A DNA stretch of 64,000 bases from Paraescarpia echinospica (Eukaryota > Annelida > Polychaeta > Sabellida > Siboglinidae): NCBI GenBank assembly GCA_020002185.1, contig CM034531.1, positions 40,654,365-40,718,364 on the forward strand, written 5' to 3'. Shown here one piece after another: positions 33,240 to 44,087 of this stretch; positions within the stretch are counted from its first letter, which is position 1; each line of letters starts with the position of its first letter. Position numbers and translations under genes: made by a program. The notes under the pieces were generated by a model. That model searched no databases. It was not told the DNA's origin and saw only the letters and a list, made by a program, of their open reading frames with translations.

Positions 33240-33730
33240 TAGAGCGTATCCAACACCACGCTGCTCATTTAATTACCGGCGACTACCACTCCAGACATGA
33301 AGGATCGATCATCAACATATAAATAATTATTATTAATAGACCTAAAACTCAATACCCTACAAAACAGATGTCGGGACCTACGACTTAAATTCATGTACAA
33401 AATAGCTGAGGGATCTATCCCAGCCATTCCCGAAGAAACAAACTTTCGGCCTAAAAAAATAAATAAAAGACATCCAACCCAAACATTTCCCAGATCACGT
33501 ATCCTCAAACTTTGTACAACACCTAAAAACCAATAACACCAGGTCATACGGGCAGGTGCTATATACACTAATACAGTACCTGCATCCCACACCGACCAAT
33601 TCAAAAACTCATACTTTGTAAAGACAATAGTAGACTGGAATAAATTAAAGTCACAGGTCCAGGCTGAGACCATAAACGATTTCAGTCGCCTATCGTGCGG
33701 CCCAAACACTCAATAACACCATATGCACCC
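33240..33730 (+). mobile_element. Jockey-like LINE, right part of interrupted copy
   Basis: Continues the block at 32328: ERIQHHAAHLITGDYHSRHEGS, then with stops RDLRLKFMYKIAEGSIPAIP and near 33600 FKNSYFVKTIVDWN. It ends near 33725. Confidence 0.8.
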
Positions 33731-33747
33731 ACCCCGTCGTTCTCCAT

Positions 33748-34165
33748 TATGAGAAAGACGGACAAGACACTGAGTAAGGGGAAGGACGTTGTTGTTTGTC
33801 TACCGGGGGCTAGGATTGAACATGTGACTGACAGGGTAGAGAAGGTATTGGGACATGGCATGGGAGGGTCTATACTGGTACATGTAGGAACAAATAATGC
33901 AGACAGGGAGGGAACAACTGGGATAGTACAGAAGTATAGACAGTTAGTGAGGAAGCTAAAGAAGACAAGAGTTGAACAGATTATTCTGTCAGGAATTTTG
34001 CCAGTAATGGGAGGAAGGGGGGCAACGTATAGAAACTGCAAGAGGATGGCGATCAACACACTAGTTGAGCAGATGTGTGAAGAAGAGGGCGTGGGATTCA
34101 CAGATTTATGGGGATACTTTGTTGATGAGGGAAGATATGTACATGAGAGATGGCCTCCATCTTAG
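33748..34165 (+). pseudogene. CR1-like ORF1 esterase (SGNH) domain fragment
   Basis: Starting near MRKTDKTLSKGKDVVV, the frame has CLPGARIEHVTDRVEKVLG, ILVHVGTNNADREGTT, IILSGILPV and FTDLWGYFVDEGRYVHERW. VGTN and the downstream D/H region are blocks III and V of the SGNH hydrolase fold often carried in ORF1 of CR1-type LINEs. The N-terminal block with the nucleophile Ser is not visible, and the frame breaks at 34165 just before LHLSGKG in another frame. Confidence 0.8.
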
Positions 34166-34422
34166 TGGAAAGGGGGCAGCAGTTTTCTCAGAGAACCTGC
34201 TGCGATCTGTTGACAGTGGGACAGGTTGCATCTATTTAAACTAGATTCGCATGGGGGACTCACAGAAAAGCCTGAAACTGGAGGCATAGATAAAGACAGC
34301 ACAAATAAATCAGCAAAGAATAGTCTGGAAAACTCTTCTGAAGCTGGATATAAATGTGTTTGTTTAAAAGCAAGGAGTATAGTAACAAAAGAAATTAACT
34401 AAACAATTATTAACTAAACATT

Positions 34423-34860
34423 ATGGTAGAAGGTATTGACCCTCACATAATAGGTATAACCGAATCCTGGACCACCACTGATATATCAGATGCCGAATTG
34501 GGACTGACAGGATATGTAATGTTTAGGAAAGATAGAATAGGAAGAAAGGGAGGTGGAGTTATTTTATATATTAAAAAATCTATCCAGGTTTATGAAATAA
34601 AATTAGAAAGAGAAGCAGATTGCGAAGAAGCTGTTTGGTGTAACATAGTTACAGGAAACTTAACGTTAACAGTTGGGTTAGTTTATCGAGTCCAAACATA
34701 AGCATAGAAGAGAATGAAAAAATACAAAACGCTATAATGGAAGTAAGCAAACGGGACTGTATTATGGGGGATTTTCACCACGGGCATATACAATGGAAAT
34801 CTCAACAGAGTATGGGGAGTGAGGACCACAAGTTTTTAGTTTTAGTTCAAGATACTTTCC
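34423..34860 (+). pseudogene. CR1-like AP-endonuclease fragment
   Basis: MVEGIDPHIIGITESWTTTD, GYVMFRKDRIGRKGGGVILY and, after a frame change, CIMGDFHHGHIQW, the N-terminal half of the nuclease. It stops at a stop codon near 34865 where the internal deletion begins. Confidence 0.85.
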
Positions 34861-34865
34861 TTTAA

Positions 34866-35330
34866 TAGTTAGGCGTCATCTAGAATATTGTATTCAAGCG
34901 TGGAGGCCATATTGCAGGAAGGACATAGATATGCTAGAAAGAGTGCTGAGGAGAGCAACTAAAATTATACCAAAACTGAGGGATCTTAGTTACGAAATAC
35001 GCCTAAAAAAATGCGGCTTAACAACACTAGAGACCAAGAGATTGACAGGAGATCAGATAGAAGTGTTTAAAATAATGAATGGTTATGAAAATATTGATAG
35101 AAATATTTTTTTCTCAGTTAAGAAAGATAGAAGGACTAGAGGACATGAAGTCACGTTAGCAAAGGAGCAGTGTAGATTAGATATAAGAACGTTCTCATTT
35201 TCACAAAGTACTGTAATTTGTAAATGAATAGAACAGATTATCTGCTGATTGTGTGGGTGCTAGTAGCGTGAATGTTTAAAAATAAAATCGACACATACCT
35301 CAGAAGGGGGGATACATATAGATAAAAGGG
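34866..35330 (+). pseudogene. CR1-like RT C-terminal domain
   Basis: LEYCIQAWRPYCRKDIDMLE, RATKIIPKLRDLSYEIRLKK, CGLTTLETKRLTGDQIEVFK and a degraded FKNKIDTYLRRG end. Joined by deletion to the endonuclease fragment. Confidence 0.85.
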
Positions 35331-35450
35331 TCGGACTCTCGATAAGCCAAAGGGCTTCCTTGTACACCTGCCACCTAGAGTTAATTCTCTGGGTGGCAAT
35401 CTTGTTAAAAATCTTGTTAAACCATACGATGTAATTAATTAGAATGTAAT

Positions 35451-36960
35451 GGGCAAAAATAAGAATATTTTGGATATTTTTCAAAATGTATTGGGCATAC
35501 TTGATATGTTCAACATTCACCATTATGGAAGTAAGCGTATCTATAAAAAATATTCACCATTTAATTAACAGTAATACAATATATGTTGATGTTGATAACG
35601 GACGCCAACATCTGCAAATGAGCGATAATACGAAATAACAGAGCGCTAATGCTGTCGCCGAGCGGACTTGCCTACGAGAAACGGTGGCGCCGCACGCCGG
35701 TGTCTGGGAAAAAAAGGGCGGCAGTTCGCCACATTTTTTAAATTGAATTTATATAAAAAAGAGCGAAATAACTGGAATGAGTTTGTATGATGATGACATC
35801 AACGTAAGGAGGTGTCCTTATGTTTTGCTCTTCGGTGAGATGTCAGTCCTATCTTTGCGACAAAACCTATGCCGCATATATATATATATGTATATAGTTA
35901 TTGATTTTAGTTTGTTGTGTTTTCATATGATAATTATAGTCATACCACTGTTTTAATAGCGGAAATGACTAAACTTTCTTGATTCAGATTTAAAATGTTG
36001 GCACTCAATCTTTAAATTTCTTTGAGTTAAGTTACATGACACATCATATAATTAATATGTTTCTTATATTGATGTATAGGCATACAATTATTAATAAATG
36101 AGAAATACTAGTTTATTAAATATGTTCCAGGTGTCTATTGACCCTACCCATACGGATTATGACCCTTCATTGTTTGCCTTCAAGACCACTGCAGTTGGTT
36201 GCATTCCACTATCGTTAAATTATCTGTTGAATGCTGCCATTAATTAAGATATCTATTCCTACATACCCTGCCATGCAAGTACAATGCGCTGCTTTCTTCC
36301 AGACCGTAGCCCACGCATCATATGGCTAGTCCCGCATACTTTGGGACTTCGTGACTTTTGCCCTAAGTAAACATACATTGCTCTGCGAGGCAACGTTATG
36401 GTGTTGATAAAGTAGGTGTAAATGCCACCACAATCTAGAGAGGACCATGTACCTGCCGTCTTCAACTGTCAGTCATTTTAACCGCATTTTGTTTTTATAA
36501 AAAAAAATGACTGGTTGATTGTTGACGGTGCCTTTTTCATACAAATGGTCGACTTCCTTGAACTTCCTTCTGCTATGTTTGCAAACTCACAGCTACAGCA
36601 CAAAGGTAGTTTACTCACGGCGGGTATTATAACTGGAACCATGCAAGTAGTTGGCTGTTTGATCAACCCAATGCTGCGGTGGCGTTGGCAAGCAGGGCGC
36701 ACGGACTGCACAGCAAACGGAACAGGCGGCAAAGTATTGGAACAGTGTGCTGTTTATTCTTTGACTTTCTCAAGACGATGTTTGTATATGTTTCACTGCA
36801 TGGACACGTCGTTTTAAAACGAATGCATTCTACGTCGACAACAACAGCAAAGAATACGTTTCACCTGCGAGATCAAGCTGGCGCAAAAAAGGTTGAACTA
36901 TCCCTTGTGTTTGTATCAATCGAGTGCGACGTAATCAAATAATAGGGCTAATTTCGAGAA
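35451..36960. other. No recognised features, short GC-richer patches
   Basis: Patches near 35640-35720 and 36500-36800 are GC-richer, and a 100-codon frame runs 36515-36817 on plus, but it has no known domain, codon bias or repeat support. Left uncalled. Confidence 0.35.
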
Positions 36961-36963
36961 ATA

Positions 36964-37156
36964 TCATATATAAGGAGAAACATCTGATTGCACCTCTGTA
37001 CAAAGCAATAGTTAGGCCTCAGTTGGAATATTGCAAGCATGGAGGACGTTTTTAAGGACAAAGATAAGTTAGAATGAGCACAACGAAGAGCAACTAACCT
37101 GATTCCTGAACTGAAAGATCTTAGTTATGAAAGACGCCTATTAGAATGCGGGTTAA
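36964..37156 (+). mobile_element. CR1-like LINE fragment, left of TTAA element
   Basis: Reads LIAPLYKAIVRPQLEYCKHG, then with one stop RATNLIPELKDLSYERRLLE and CGL. It resumes at 46086 with T(I/T)L...RGDQIS, so the same copy was split by the TTAA element. Confidence 0.85.
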
Positions 37157-37666
37157 AGGGATTCTTTGATAATTTTTTTTTATTAGGTATTATTAGGTAA
37201 TCCTGTTAATATGATTATTTCATGTAATTCTATGCGTTTATTTCATTAGAATTATGTTTTATTAATCACTAATGACCCTGACAATATATCGAAAAAATAA
37301 CTCCGCGTACGCTGAGTTTCTACTTTGGGCCCACCTTCACGATCCGTATAAGGCATGCTCATGAATATTCGAGACTGTTCGTCAGACTTCGATTAGTTAC
37401 GCCGAGTTAATAGATGCAAGAAATACGTCATCAACATGTGTGTATATGAATTAGCCACCGCCATGCGAATGAGTCCGGCCTGACCGATAAAATTATCAAA
37501 ATGAATCGTGGACCAGCTGCTGTTTATATGTCATAGATTCAGCAAATTAAGAAAAGAAGGTAATTATATGGAATAAACGGAGAATGAACATAGCGACAGT
37601 TCATGACAGACGGATTGATTTAAAAGAAAACAAACACCACCTCTCCATGCACATGCAAGCCGCCGA

Positions 37667-37714
37667 TGCCGATGCCGATGCCGATGCCGATGCCGATGGC
37701 GACGCCGATGTCAT
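37667..37714. repeat. (GCCGAT)n microsatellite
   Basis: About seven copies of GCCGAT, the last ones imperfect. Confidence 0.95.
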
Positions 37715-37959
37715 ATTGAATGAGTGGCATTGTTTTTGTTGGAATATAAAAACTATGGTACTATCATGTTCCTTTTTCACTAGGTCCATCTGGCTATACA
37801 TTTTGAAGTGAAGTTTTAATTAAACGTTTAGATAACATAAACTTACTGAAGCCGAGAAACATTCAATAATTAAACCATTTTATTTGCACCAAAATCCAGC
37901 TGCTATTTCCGTAAGCAATATAAATACATTACACATAACTGAAGTTACTAAAACGGGAA

Positions 37960-38729
37960 ACCTGGTGGTGGAACCAAACAGTCCAGGAAGCAACAGACAA
38001 GAAAAAGAGAACATTCAAGTAGTGGCAACAAACGAAAACGCAAGAAGATCACGCTGAGTACAAAAAGGCGAAGAAAGCAGCGAAGACTACAGTAGCAGCG
38101 GAAAGAGCGAAGGCTGTACAAGACCTGTATGAGAGACTGGAGACCCGAGAGGGGGAAAAAGCAATCTACAGACTGGCGAGATCTAGAGACCAGTCGACCA
38201 AAGATAACTACCAGGGTTACTTCGTTAAAGCAAAAGACGGTGTCGTACTTATGACACCAGAGGAAAATATCAAGAGATGGGCGGAGTATTTCAGGGACCT
38301 GCGCAACGATTCAAGACCATATATTAACCACTGAGACATACCACTGACCCAAGGTCCGCTGTGTGAAGTAACATATGGAGAGGTAGATAGACAGCTGAGA
38401 AAAATTAAGAACGGTAAGAGCTGTGGACCAGACGGAATACCCATTGAGGCACTCAAACACCTTGGCGGTTGGGGCGTGTCTCAACTGACCAAAATCTTCA
38501 ATAGCTTCATGCAAAGCGGCAGGATGCCTGATGTTTGGAGAGAGAGCATCCACACGCCTATCTACATAGACAAGGGAGATCACATGTTGTACTACAGAGG
38601 AATCAAGCTGCTTAGCCATACCATGAAACTATGGGAACGTATCATCGATCGAAAGCTCAGAGACATTGTGAGCATTTCGGATGGTCAGTTTGGTTTTAGG
38701 CCTGGGGTTGGAACCACGGATGTTATATT
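37960..38729 (+). mobile_element. LINE ORF2 fragment, left of Gypsy-2
   Basis: Reads ARSRDQSTKDNYQGYFVKAK (stop at 38331), then NGKSCGPDGIPIEALKHLGG, GIKLLSHTMKLWERIIDRKL and DGQFGFRPGVGTTDVIF, i.e. the linker and RT fingers of an endonuclease/RT LINE. It is cut at the Gypsy-2 insertion and resumes at 43289. Confidence 0.88.
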
Positions 38730-38868
38730 TGTCGCGTAATTCGTTCTTTATTACTGACAAATTACAATCATATATCACTGAATTATACCAACGTCATCCT
38801 GACTCTCGCTGTGTGTCACACGACAGGATGTCCGCAAGAAATTACGCAACAGAAACGAAAACACGACA
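38730..38868 (-). repeat. Gypsy-2 3' LTR
   Basis: 139 bp, TGTCGCG...ACACGACA, identical base for base to the copy at 43150-43288. Confidence 0.97.
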
Positions 38869-38884
38869 ATCCTTCCCCACAGTT
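38869..38884 (-). other. Gypsy-2 polypurine tract
   Basis: On minus, TGTGGGGAAGGAT precedes the 3' LTR, the expected primer site for plus-strand DNA synthesis. Confidence 0.85.
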
Positions 38885-38889
38885 TCGAG

Positions 38890-41800
38890 TTAGGGGGTGT
38901 ACGTGCTCGGCGGATGGCGATCACGTGTGCTACGACGAAGCACTGGCGTCGCGACATCGGGAGCAGCAAGTCGCGGCGGAGAACCGAGTTTCAGTGGAGA
39001 AGCGAGATGACGACCGTCTCCGGCTGTCGACGACTGTTCGAGTCGGACTTCTGTTTTCGGAGTCTCGCATTTCGGTAACCGTGGTGGAGTAGCAGCTCGC
39101 GTAGTTAGTGGAAAACGGATCTGGTCGACTGGTGGTTGCGCCCGCGTGGGCAAGACTTTAACCCTGTGACGCATCTGGTCGACGTGACGACGATGAACCC
39201 CGTCAGCACACTGGACGGTGAACATGCGAGTGCCCAGAGAAGACGTTATTCGACCGGGAATCCACTTGATCTTGCAATTCACGCTGTAGTTGCGAATGAA
39301 GATGTGGTCTCCGATCGCGAACGTGGTCGAGTGTAGTGGTTTCACCGGCTGCTTCTTCTCGGCGTGAGGTAAAGACGGCTGGAGCAGAGATAGCGGCGTT
39401 CGAAACTGGCGACCCAGCATCAACTCCGCAGGAGTTCTTCCGGTAGTGCAGTGAGGAGTGCTGCGATACTCTCTCAGAAAGTCTCTAGCGGCTTGGTCTT
39501 TTCCCAGACCTTCCTCCCCCACAGAACGCTGCATCGCTCTCTTAAACACGCCAACAAGGCGCTCCGCCTCTCCATTTGAAGGCGGATGGAATGGCGCGGA
39601 GGTCATGTGTAGGATGCCATTCGATCGGCACCAGTCTGCGAATTCGTTTGACGCAAACTGAGGACCGTTGTCCGATACGAGGGTCTTTGGTAGGCCCCAG
39701 CTGGTGAACAGCGCATCAAGAGCCGTGATGGTTGTCTCGGTCGTTGGGTAATTCGCAAGTCGAATAACGCTGGGCCACTTGGAATATGCGTCCATTGCCA
39801 GCAGCCACATGCTTCCCAAAAATGGCCCTGCGAAATCGATATGCACTCTATCCCAAGGGTTGTCGGGTATAGGCCAGGGCGAGAGATTTGCTGGTGGCGC
39901 CGGTGCAGTGACGGCGCAAGTGTTGCACGATTTGCAGCATTCTTCGATGGCACTCTCTATTCTCGGCCACCAGACGTAGAGTCTGGCCATTGCTTTCATT
40001 CTAATCATGCCACGGTGTGATTTGTGTAGCAAGTCGATCACTTTCGCTTGCAGTTTCTGCGGTACAACAACGCGACAGTCTCGTAGTAGTACGCCTTGCA
40101 CCTCGCAGATCTCTGTTTGCGCATTTATGAATGGTTGCAAATTGTCCGACTGTCCTCGTCTTGAAGATGTAACCCAGCCATCGCGTACGCAACTTAGCAC
40201 CTCAGACAAGACAGTGTCTTTCTTTGTGTAGTCAGCAACGATTCTGGGCGAGATCGGGAAATCTTCTACAGCCTGTAGCATAATCTCATCTACTTCCGTG
40301 GTGATTTGGCTGACGGCCTCATCGTGGTCAAATGCGAGATCTGGACCGACAGGGAGTCGAGAAAGAGCATCAGCATTGCAGTGCTTTGCGGAAGAGCGAT
40401 AGCGAATGTCATAGTCATGACCCATCAACAGCAATGCCCAGCGCTGCAGGCGCTGTAGCGACATCACTGGAAGCGACTTATCTGGTCCAAAGATCGTCAG
40501 CAGTGGCTTGTGGTCGGTTAGAATGGTGAAGTGACGACCACTGAGATACTGGTAGAATTTTCGGACGCCGTATATAATCGACAACGCTTCTTTTTCCACT
40601 TGCGCGTAGCCTCTCTCTGCCTTTCTGAGCGTCTTGGAGGCGAACGCGATAGGCTCTTCACTACCATCAGGCAGTGTGTGCGAGATTACGGCTCCGATGC
40701 CGTACGGTGACGCATCAGTGGCTAGTACGATCGGTTTGACTGGATCGAAATGCACGAGCCGTGTCTTCTCTGCGAGCATTTGTTTCAGCTGCTCGAACGC
40801 GGTAGCGCACTCAGCCGACCAGTGCCAAGGAGTGTCCTTGCACCGCAGCTTGTTTAGTGGAGAGCAGACAGACGCAAACGCTGGAATGAACTTGCCATAG
40901 TAGTTCATTTTTCCAATGAAACTCTCAAGTTGTTTGACGTCTTCTGGAGGTGGATACTGGACGATCGCCTTAACTCTGTCATCAGATGCTCGCAAGCCAT
41001 CTTTTGAGATGATGTGGCCCAGGTAGGATACCTCTTTTTTGAAGAACGCACACTTGCTGAGTTGCAACTTGAGTCCGTAGTCATCCAGTGCAGAGAGGAC
41101 ACGTCTCAAGTTTGACAGATGTTCTTCGGTCGTCCGTCCTGTGACGATGATGTCGTCCAAGTATGCAGCGACTCCTGGGATACCTGCAACCACATTGTCA
41201 ACCAATTTTTGACAAATGGCTGGCGCAGGAGAAGGACCGAAGCAGAGTCTGTTGTACTGGTACAATCCCTTGTGTGTGTTGATGACGAGCAATTTCTTTG
41301 ACTCGTCATCCAGCTCCACTTGTAAATATGCATCTCGCATATCCAGCTTGCTGAAGTGAGTACCCCCTTGCAACTTTGCGAACAGTTCCTCAATTCTGGG
41401 AATTGGGTGTTGCTGTACATGTAGACACGGATTGACTGTTGCTCTGTAGTCTCCGCAAATTCTCACGTTGCCATTTGGCTTTTGTACTACAACGATGGGG
41501 GTAGCCCAGTCCGAGTAATCAACCTTTGTGATGATGTTTAGTTCTTGCAGACGTTTCAGTTCTTTCTCAACTGCGTCGAGGCGCGCGAAAGGAACGGGTC
41601 TGGCTTTCAAGAACCTCGGCTGCACGCCTTCTCTCAGTTGCAGATGCCCTTTTGTTTTGTTGCACCGACCCAAGCCAGGACTGAAGATGTCCGGGTGATC
41701 AGCAATTACTTTCTTGACTTCAAGGTCGTCTGCTTCTACAGCGTGCACGTCAGTTGATGATAGTGCCGTAGTGCTCACTGTCGGGTAGAGCAGCGAGTTG

Positions 41801-42069
41801 ACGTCGACTTGGAATGCCTGTATCCAATTCAGCCCAAACAACGAGACACCGCTGTCGACGATGATTAGCGGTAGTTGCAGGACTGTCGACCCGTACTGAA
41901 CGTCAACAGTACATTCACCTCTCACGCTGATCTGACGTTGGCCGTAGGCGCAGAGTGTGACTCTTGATCTGCAGAGTCGGGGGGAACCGATTTTCTTCCA
42001 GAATTCTTCTCCAACGAGCGCGATTGGAGCCCCCGTATCGACCTCAAACTGAAGCAGTGTTGCAATCAA
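38890..42069 (-). CDS. pol: Gypsy-2 Pol polyprotein (PR-RT-RH-IN)
   Basis: A single 1,059-codon frame. Protease FEVDTGAP near residue 8; RT fingers around 190-220 and YLDDIIVTG near 305; RNase H from LATDASPYGIGAVIS near 450 with TDHKPLL; integrase H2C2 finger near 660-700 (HKSHRG...CKSCNTC), catalytic core with IDFAGPF, VSDNGPQF and the Glu in NGEAERLVG, then a C-terminal tail. It makes and inserts the DNA copy. Pol is offset by +1 relative to gag with a 26-bp overlap, so it needs frameshifting or re-initiation. No stop or missing catalytic residue is seen. Confidence 0.97.
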   Translation of the reverse strand: MIATLLQFEVDTGAPIALVGEEFWKKIGSPRLCRSRVTLCAYGQRQISVRGECTVDVQYGSTVLQLPLIIVDSGVSLFGLNWIQAFQVDVNSLLYPTVSTTALSSTDVHAVEADDLEVKKVIADHPDIFSPGLGRCNKTKGHLQLREGVQPRFLKARPVPFARLDAVEKELKRLQELNIITKVDYSDWATPIVVVQKPNGNVRICGDYRATVNPCLHVQQHPIPRIEELFAKLQGGTHFSKLDMRDAYLQVELDDESKKLLVINTHKGLYQYNRLCFGPSPAPAICQKLVDNVVAGIPGVAAYLDDIIVTGRTTEEHLSNLRRVLSALDDYGLKLQLSKCAFFKKEVSYLGHIISKDGLRASDDRVKAIVQYPPPEDVKQLESFIGKMNYYGKFIPAFASVCSPLNKLRCKDTPWHWSAECATAFEQLKQMLAEKTRLVHFDPVKPIVLATDASPYGIGAVISHTLPDGSEEPIAFASKTLRKAERGYAQVEKEALSIIYGVRKFYQYLSGRHFTILTDHKPLLTIFGPDKSLPVMSLQRLQRWALLLMGHDYDIRYRSSAKHCNADALSRLPVGPDLAFDHDEAVSQITTEVDEIMLQAVEDFPISPRIVADYTKKDTVLSEVLSCVRDGWVTSSRRGQSDNLQPFINAQTEICEVQGVLLRDCRVVVPQKLQAKVIDLLHKSHRGMIRMKAMARLYVWWPRIESAIEECCKSCNTCAVTAPAPPANLSPWPIPDNPWDRVHIDFAGPFLGSMWLLAMDAYSKWPSVIRLANYPTTETTITALDALFTSWGLPKTLVSDNGPQFASNEFADWCRSNGILHMTSAPFHPPSNGEAERLVGVFKRAMQRSVGEEGLGKDQAARDFLREYRSTPHCTTGRTPAELMLGRQFRTPLSLLQPSLPHAEKKQPVKPLHSTTFAIGDHIFIRNYSVNCKIKWIPGRITSSLGTRMFTVQCADGVHRRHVDQMRHRVKVLPTRAQPPVDQIRFPLTTRAATPPRLPKCETPKTEVRLEQSSTAGDGRHLASPLKLGSPPRLAAPDVATPVLRRSTRDRHPPSTYTP

Positions 42070-43051
42070 TGGCGTTGCTTGTCTTGCTCGAGCGTTCGGA
42101 GCGGCAGACTGATTTTATGTGGCCTACTTTTCCACACTTGTGGCACTCGGCTTTCTTGAAAGGACATGCAGCTCTCAGATGTGTTGTGGAGCCACACCCA
42201 ATGCATCGTTGTACATGTCGCCGATCTTGTCGAGAATCGGGCGCATGAAATTTCTCGTACTTGTGGGTGCCCATCTTGGCTCGTCGCGGAGGACGCACTT
42301 TTTCCACAGCCAGGACTTCCTGTGCATGCCCTGGTGTAGGCCCATATGCAGGCCCCTTCACGATGGCATCACTAGCAGATAATGCCACGTATGAATTTGC
42401 TGTCTTTAGCACACTCTCAAGAGTTGGCGACGACTCCCTGAGACAAGCCCGGCGGACCTCGTCGTGCGGAGTGTTCAACACAATCATGTCGCGAATGAGC
42501 CGGTCAAGTGCTGTGCCGAAGTCGCAGTCACGCCCAATGCTGCGCAGATCTGCCACCCAATCTGAATACGACTGACCAGGTTTCATTTTGCATTGATAAA
42601 ACTGGTATGAGGCAGCCAGCTCGTGCAATGACTCTTTATAATGTTCATCGAGCCTCTTGACTACCTGGTTAAACGTGGCAGCAGCTAATTCAGATGTGCT
42701 AAAGAGTTTGTTGACAAGTTGGTACGTGTTTGCCCCTATCCAGGACAGAAAATATGCCTTTTTCTTGTCTGGGTCAACAACAGCATGCGCGATCATATGC
42801 TGCGTAAGCCTCTGCATGTAGGTCTCCCATTTCTCACGACTGAGTTCATAGCTTTGGAACGATGGCACACTGCTCGTAGAGACTGTTTGTGCGTTTGTGG
42901 TAGTGGACGGAGCTGAAAACATGGCCTGTTGCATGGCAGCAGCCAGTAAGTTTCGTAGATCATCAGGACTCAATGATATCGCCATTTTGACAGCTGTCAC
43001 AGTTTGACGCTGAACGTGCCGAAGGCGAATGTCAACAATGCTAACATGCAC
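42044..43051 (-). CDS. gag: Gypsy-2 Gag
   Basis: 335 codons. A capsid-like helical region (residues ~55-200: [31 protein letters not shown]) is followed by a basic linker and two zinc knuckles: [15 protein letters not shown] and [14 protein letters not shown]. Gag forms the particle and binds the RNA. It overlaps pol by 26 bp. The ATG at 43049-43051 lies about 95 bp after the primer site. Confidence 0.95.
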   Translation of the reverse strand: MHVSIVDIRLRHVQRQTVTAVKMAISLSPDDLRNLLAAAMQQAMFSAPSTTTNAQTVSTSSVPSFQSYELSREKWETYMQRLTQHMIAHAVVDPDKKKAYFLSWIGANTYQLVNKLFSTSELAAATFNQVVKRLDEHYKESLHELAASYQFYQCKMKPGQSYSDWVADLRSIGRDCDFGTALDRLIRDMIVLNTPHDEVRRACLRESSPTLESVLKTANSYVALSASDAIVKGPAYGPTPGHAQEVLAVEKVRPPRRAKMGTHKYEKFHAPDSRQDRRHVQRCIGCGSTTHLRAACPFKKAECHKCGKVGHIKSVCRSERSSKTSNAIDCNTASV

Positions 43052-43129
43052 TCGTTACCGTTCTTTGCGATGTCAACGAGTTTACGTGGGCGATACAGTT
43101 AGCAGTGCGAAGACCACTGCGTCACGATA

Positions 43130-43146
43130 TCCCACTTCTGACACCA
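43130..43146 (-). other. Gypsy-2 primer binding site (tRNA-Leu type)
   Basis: On minus TGGTGTCAGAAGTGGGA starts three bases after the 5' LTR. It matches the 3' end of metazoan tRNA-Leu. Confidence 0.88.
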
Positions 43147-43149
43147 TTT

Positions 43150-43288
43150 TGTCGCGTAATTCGTTCTTTATTACTGACAAATTACAATCATATATCACTG
43201 AATTATACCAACGTCATCCTGACTCTCGCTGTGTGTCACACGACAGGATGTCCGCAAGAAATTACGCAACAGAAACGAAAACACGACA
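43150..43288 (-). repeat. Gypsy-2 5' LTR
   Basis: Identical to 38730-38868. Followed by ATATT, the second copy of the target duplication. Confidence 0.97.
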
Positions 43289-43780
43289 ATATTTGTCATC
43301 AGGACCCTATGCGAGAAGTACCGAGAGAGAGCAATAAGCCTCTAGACATGGTGTTCGTCGACCTTGAAAAGGCGTACGACACCGTACCTCGCGAAGTACT
43401 ATGGAGATGCACGAGGAAGAGGAACATCCCAGAAGCTTATATAAGAATAGTGCAGGACATGTATACCAAGGCGCTACCACGTGTGTGAAATCAAAGCGAG
43501 GGACCAGCGACAAATTCGAAGTCAGCATTGGCCTCCACCAAGGTTCAGCGCTTAGCGGGTTCCTATTCATCATGCTGGTTGACACGGTATCTCAGGAAGT
43601 GTGCTCTAAGTCACCATGGGAATTACTCTACGCAGACGACCTGGTAATCAATGACACGACAGTGGTGGGTGCGCAAGATAGACACAAACGGTGGAACAAT
43701 GTTTTGATGGACAATGGGCTGAAGATTAACGAGGCCAAAACAGAGTATCTGACAACAAGGGAGACCGTAAACTTATAAAA
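43289..43780 (+). mobile_element. LINE ORF2 fragment, right of Gypsy-2
   Basis: Continues the interrupted [11 protein letters not shown], then (after one frame change) [39 protein letters not shown] and ELLYADDLVI with the catalytic YADD. It ends at ~43778 with no 3' tail recognised. Confidence 0.88.
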
Positions 43781-44087
43781 TTATAAAACTTTAAAAGTAA
43801 AACATATTGTAAAAAAAAACTATTTTCAGTCATCATTGGTGTATTTAGCTCAAGAAGATTCCTAAAACATTTTAATTGTCGTGGAACATTTATATTTTAA
43901 GAATTTTCAAAATTATTATAAAAGCAACTTTGTTGACATCTTTTTATATACTACACCCAGTATAATTCACTTAACACAAAGTTGTTTCAACAAATTTTGA
44001 AGAATATGCTGTAGAACACAATCCAAACATGATGAGCATAAGAAAGCATCAATTGTATTAAGTACTCCTACTTTGCAACATAATGGC

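Larger units (their letters stand above)
33745..35450 (+). mobile_element. CR1-like LINE with SGNH-type ORF1 and internal deletion
   Basis: ORF1 end, ORF2 endonuclease, then a jump at about 34865 straight to the RT C-terminal domain and 3' UTR, so most of RT is deleted. The 3' UTR contains GACTCTCGATAAGCCAAAGG, also found at 58845. Confidence 0.85.
38730..43288 (-). mobile_element. Gypsy-2: complete Ty3/Gypsy retrotransposon
   Basis: A 4,559-bp element with identical 139-bp LTRs, ATATT target duplication (38725-38729, 43289-43293), primer site, polypurine tract, and open gag and pol. All essential domains and catalytic residues are visible. It interrupts the RT of a LINE. Identical LTRs mean a recent insertion, and the copy may be able to move. 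Confidence 0.97.

Noticed and set aside
33748..34165. A host SGNH/GDSL hydrolase gene
   Set aside because: It is followed by CR1 endonuclease and RT fragments and a CR1 3' UTR in the same orientation, so it is a LINE ORF1.
36515..36942. Plus-strand frames of 100 and 87 codons
   Set aside because: No domain, no splice or poly(A) context and no repeat relationship; background open frames in a slightly GC-richer patch.
37584..37811. A poly-(Ala-Asp) protein
   Set aside because: It is the translated (GCCGAT)n microsatellite, open on both strands for that reason.
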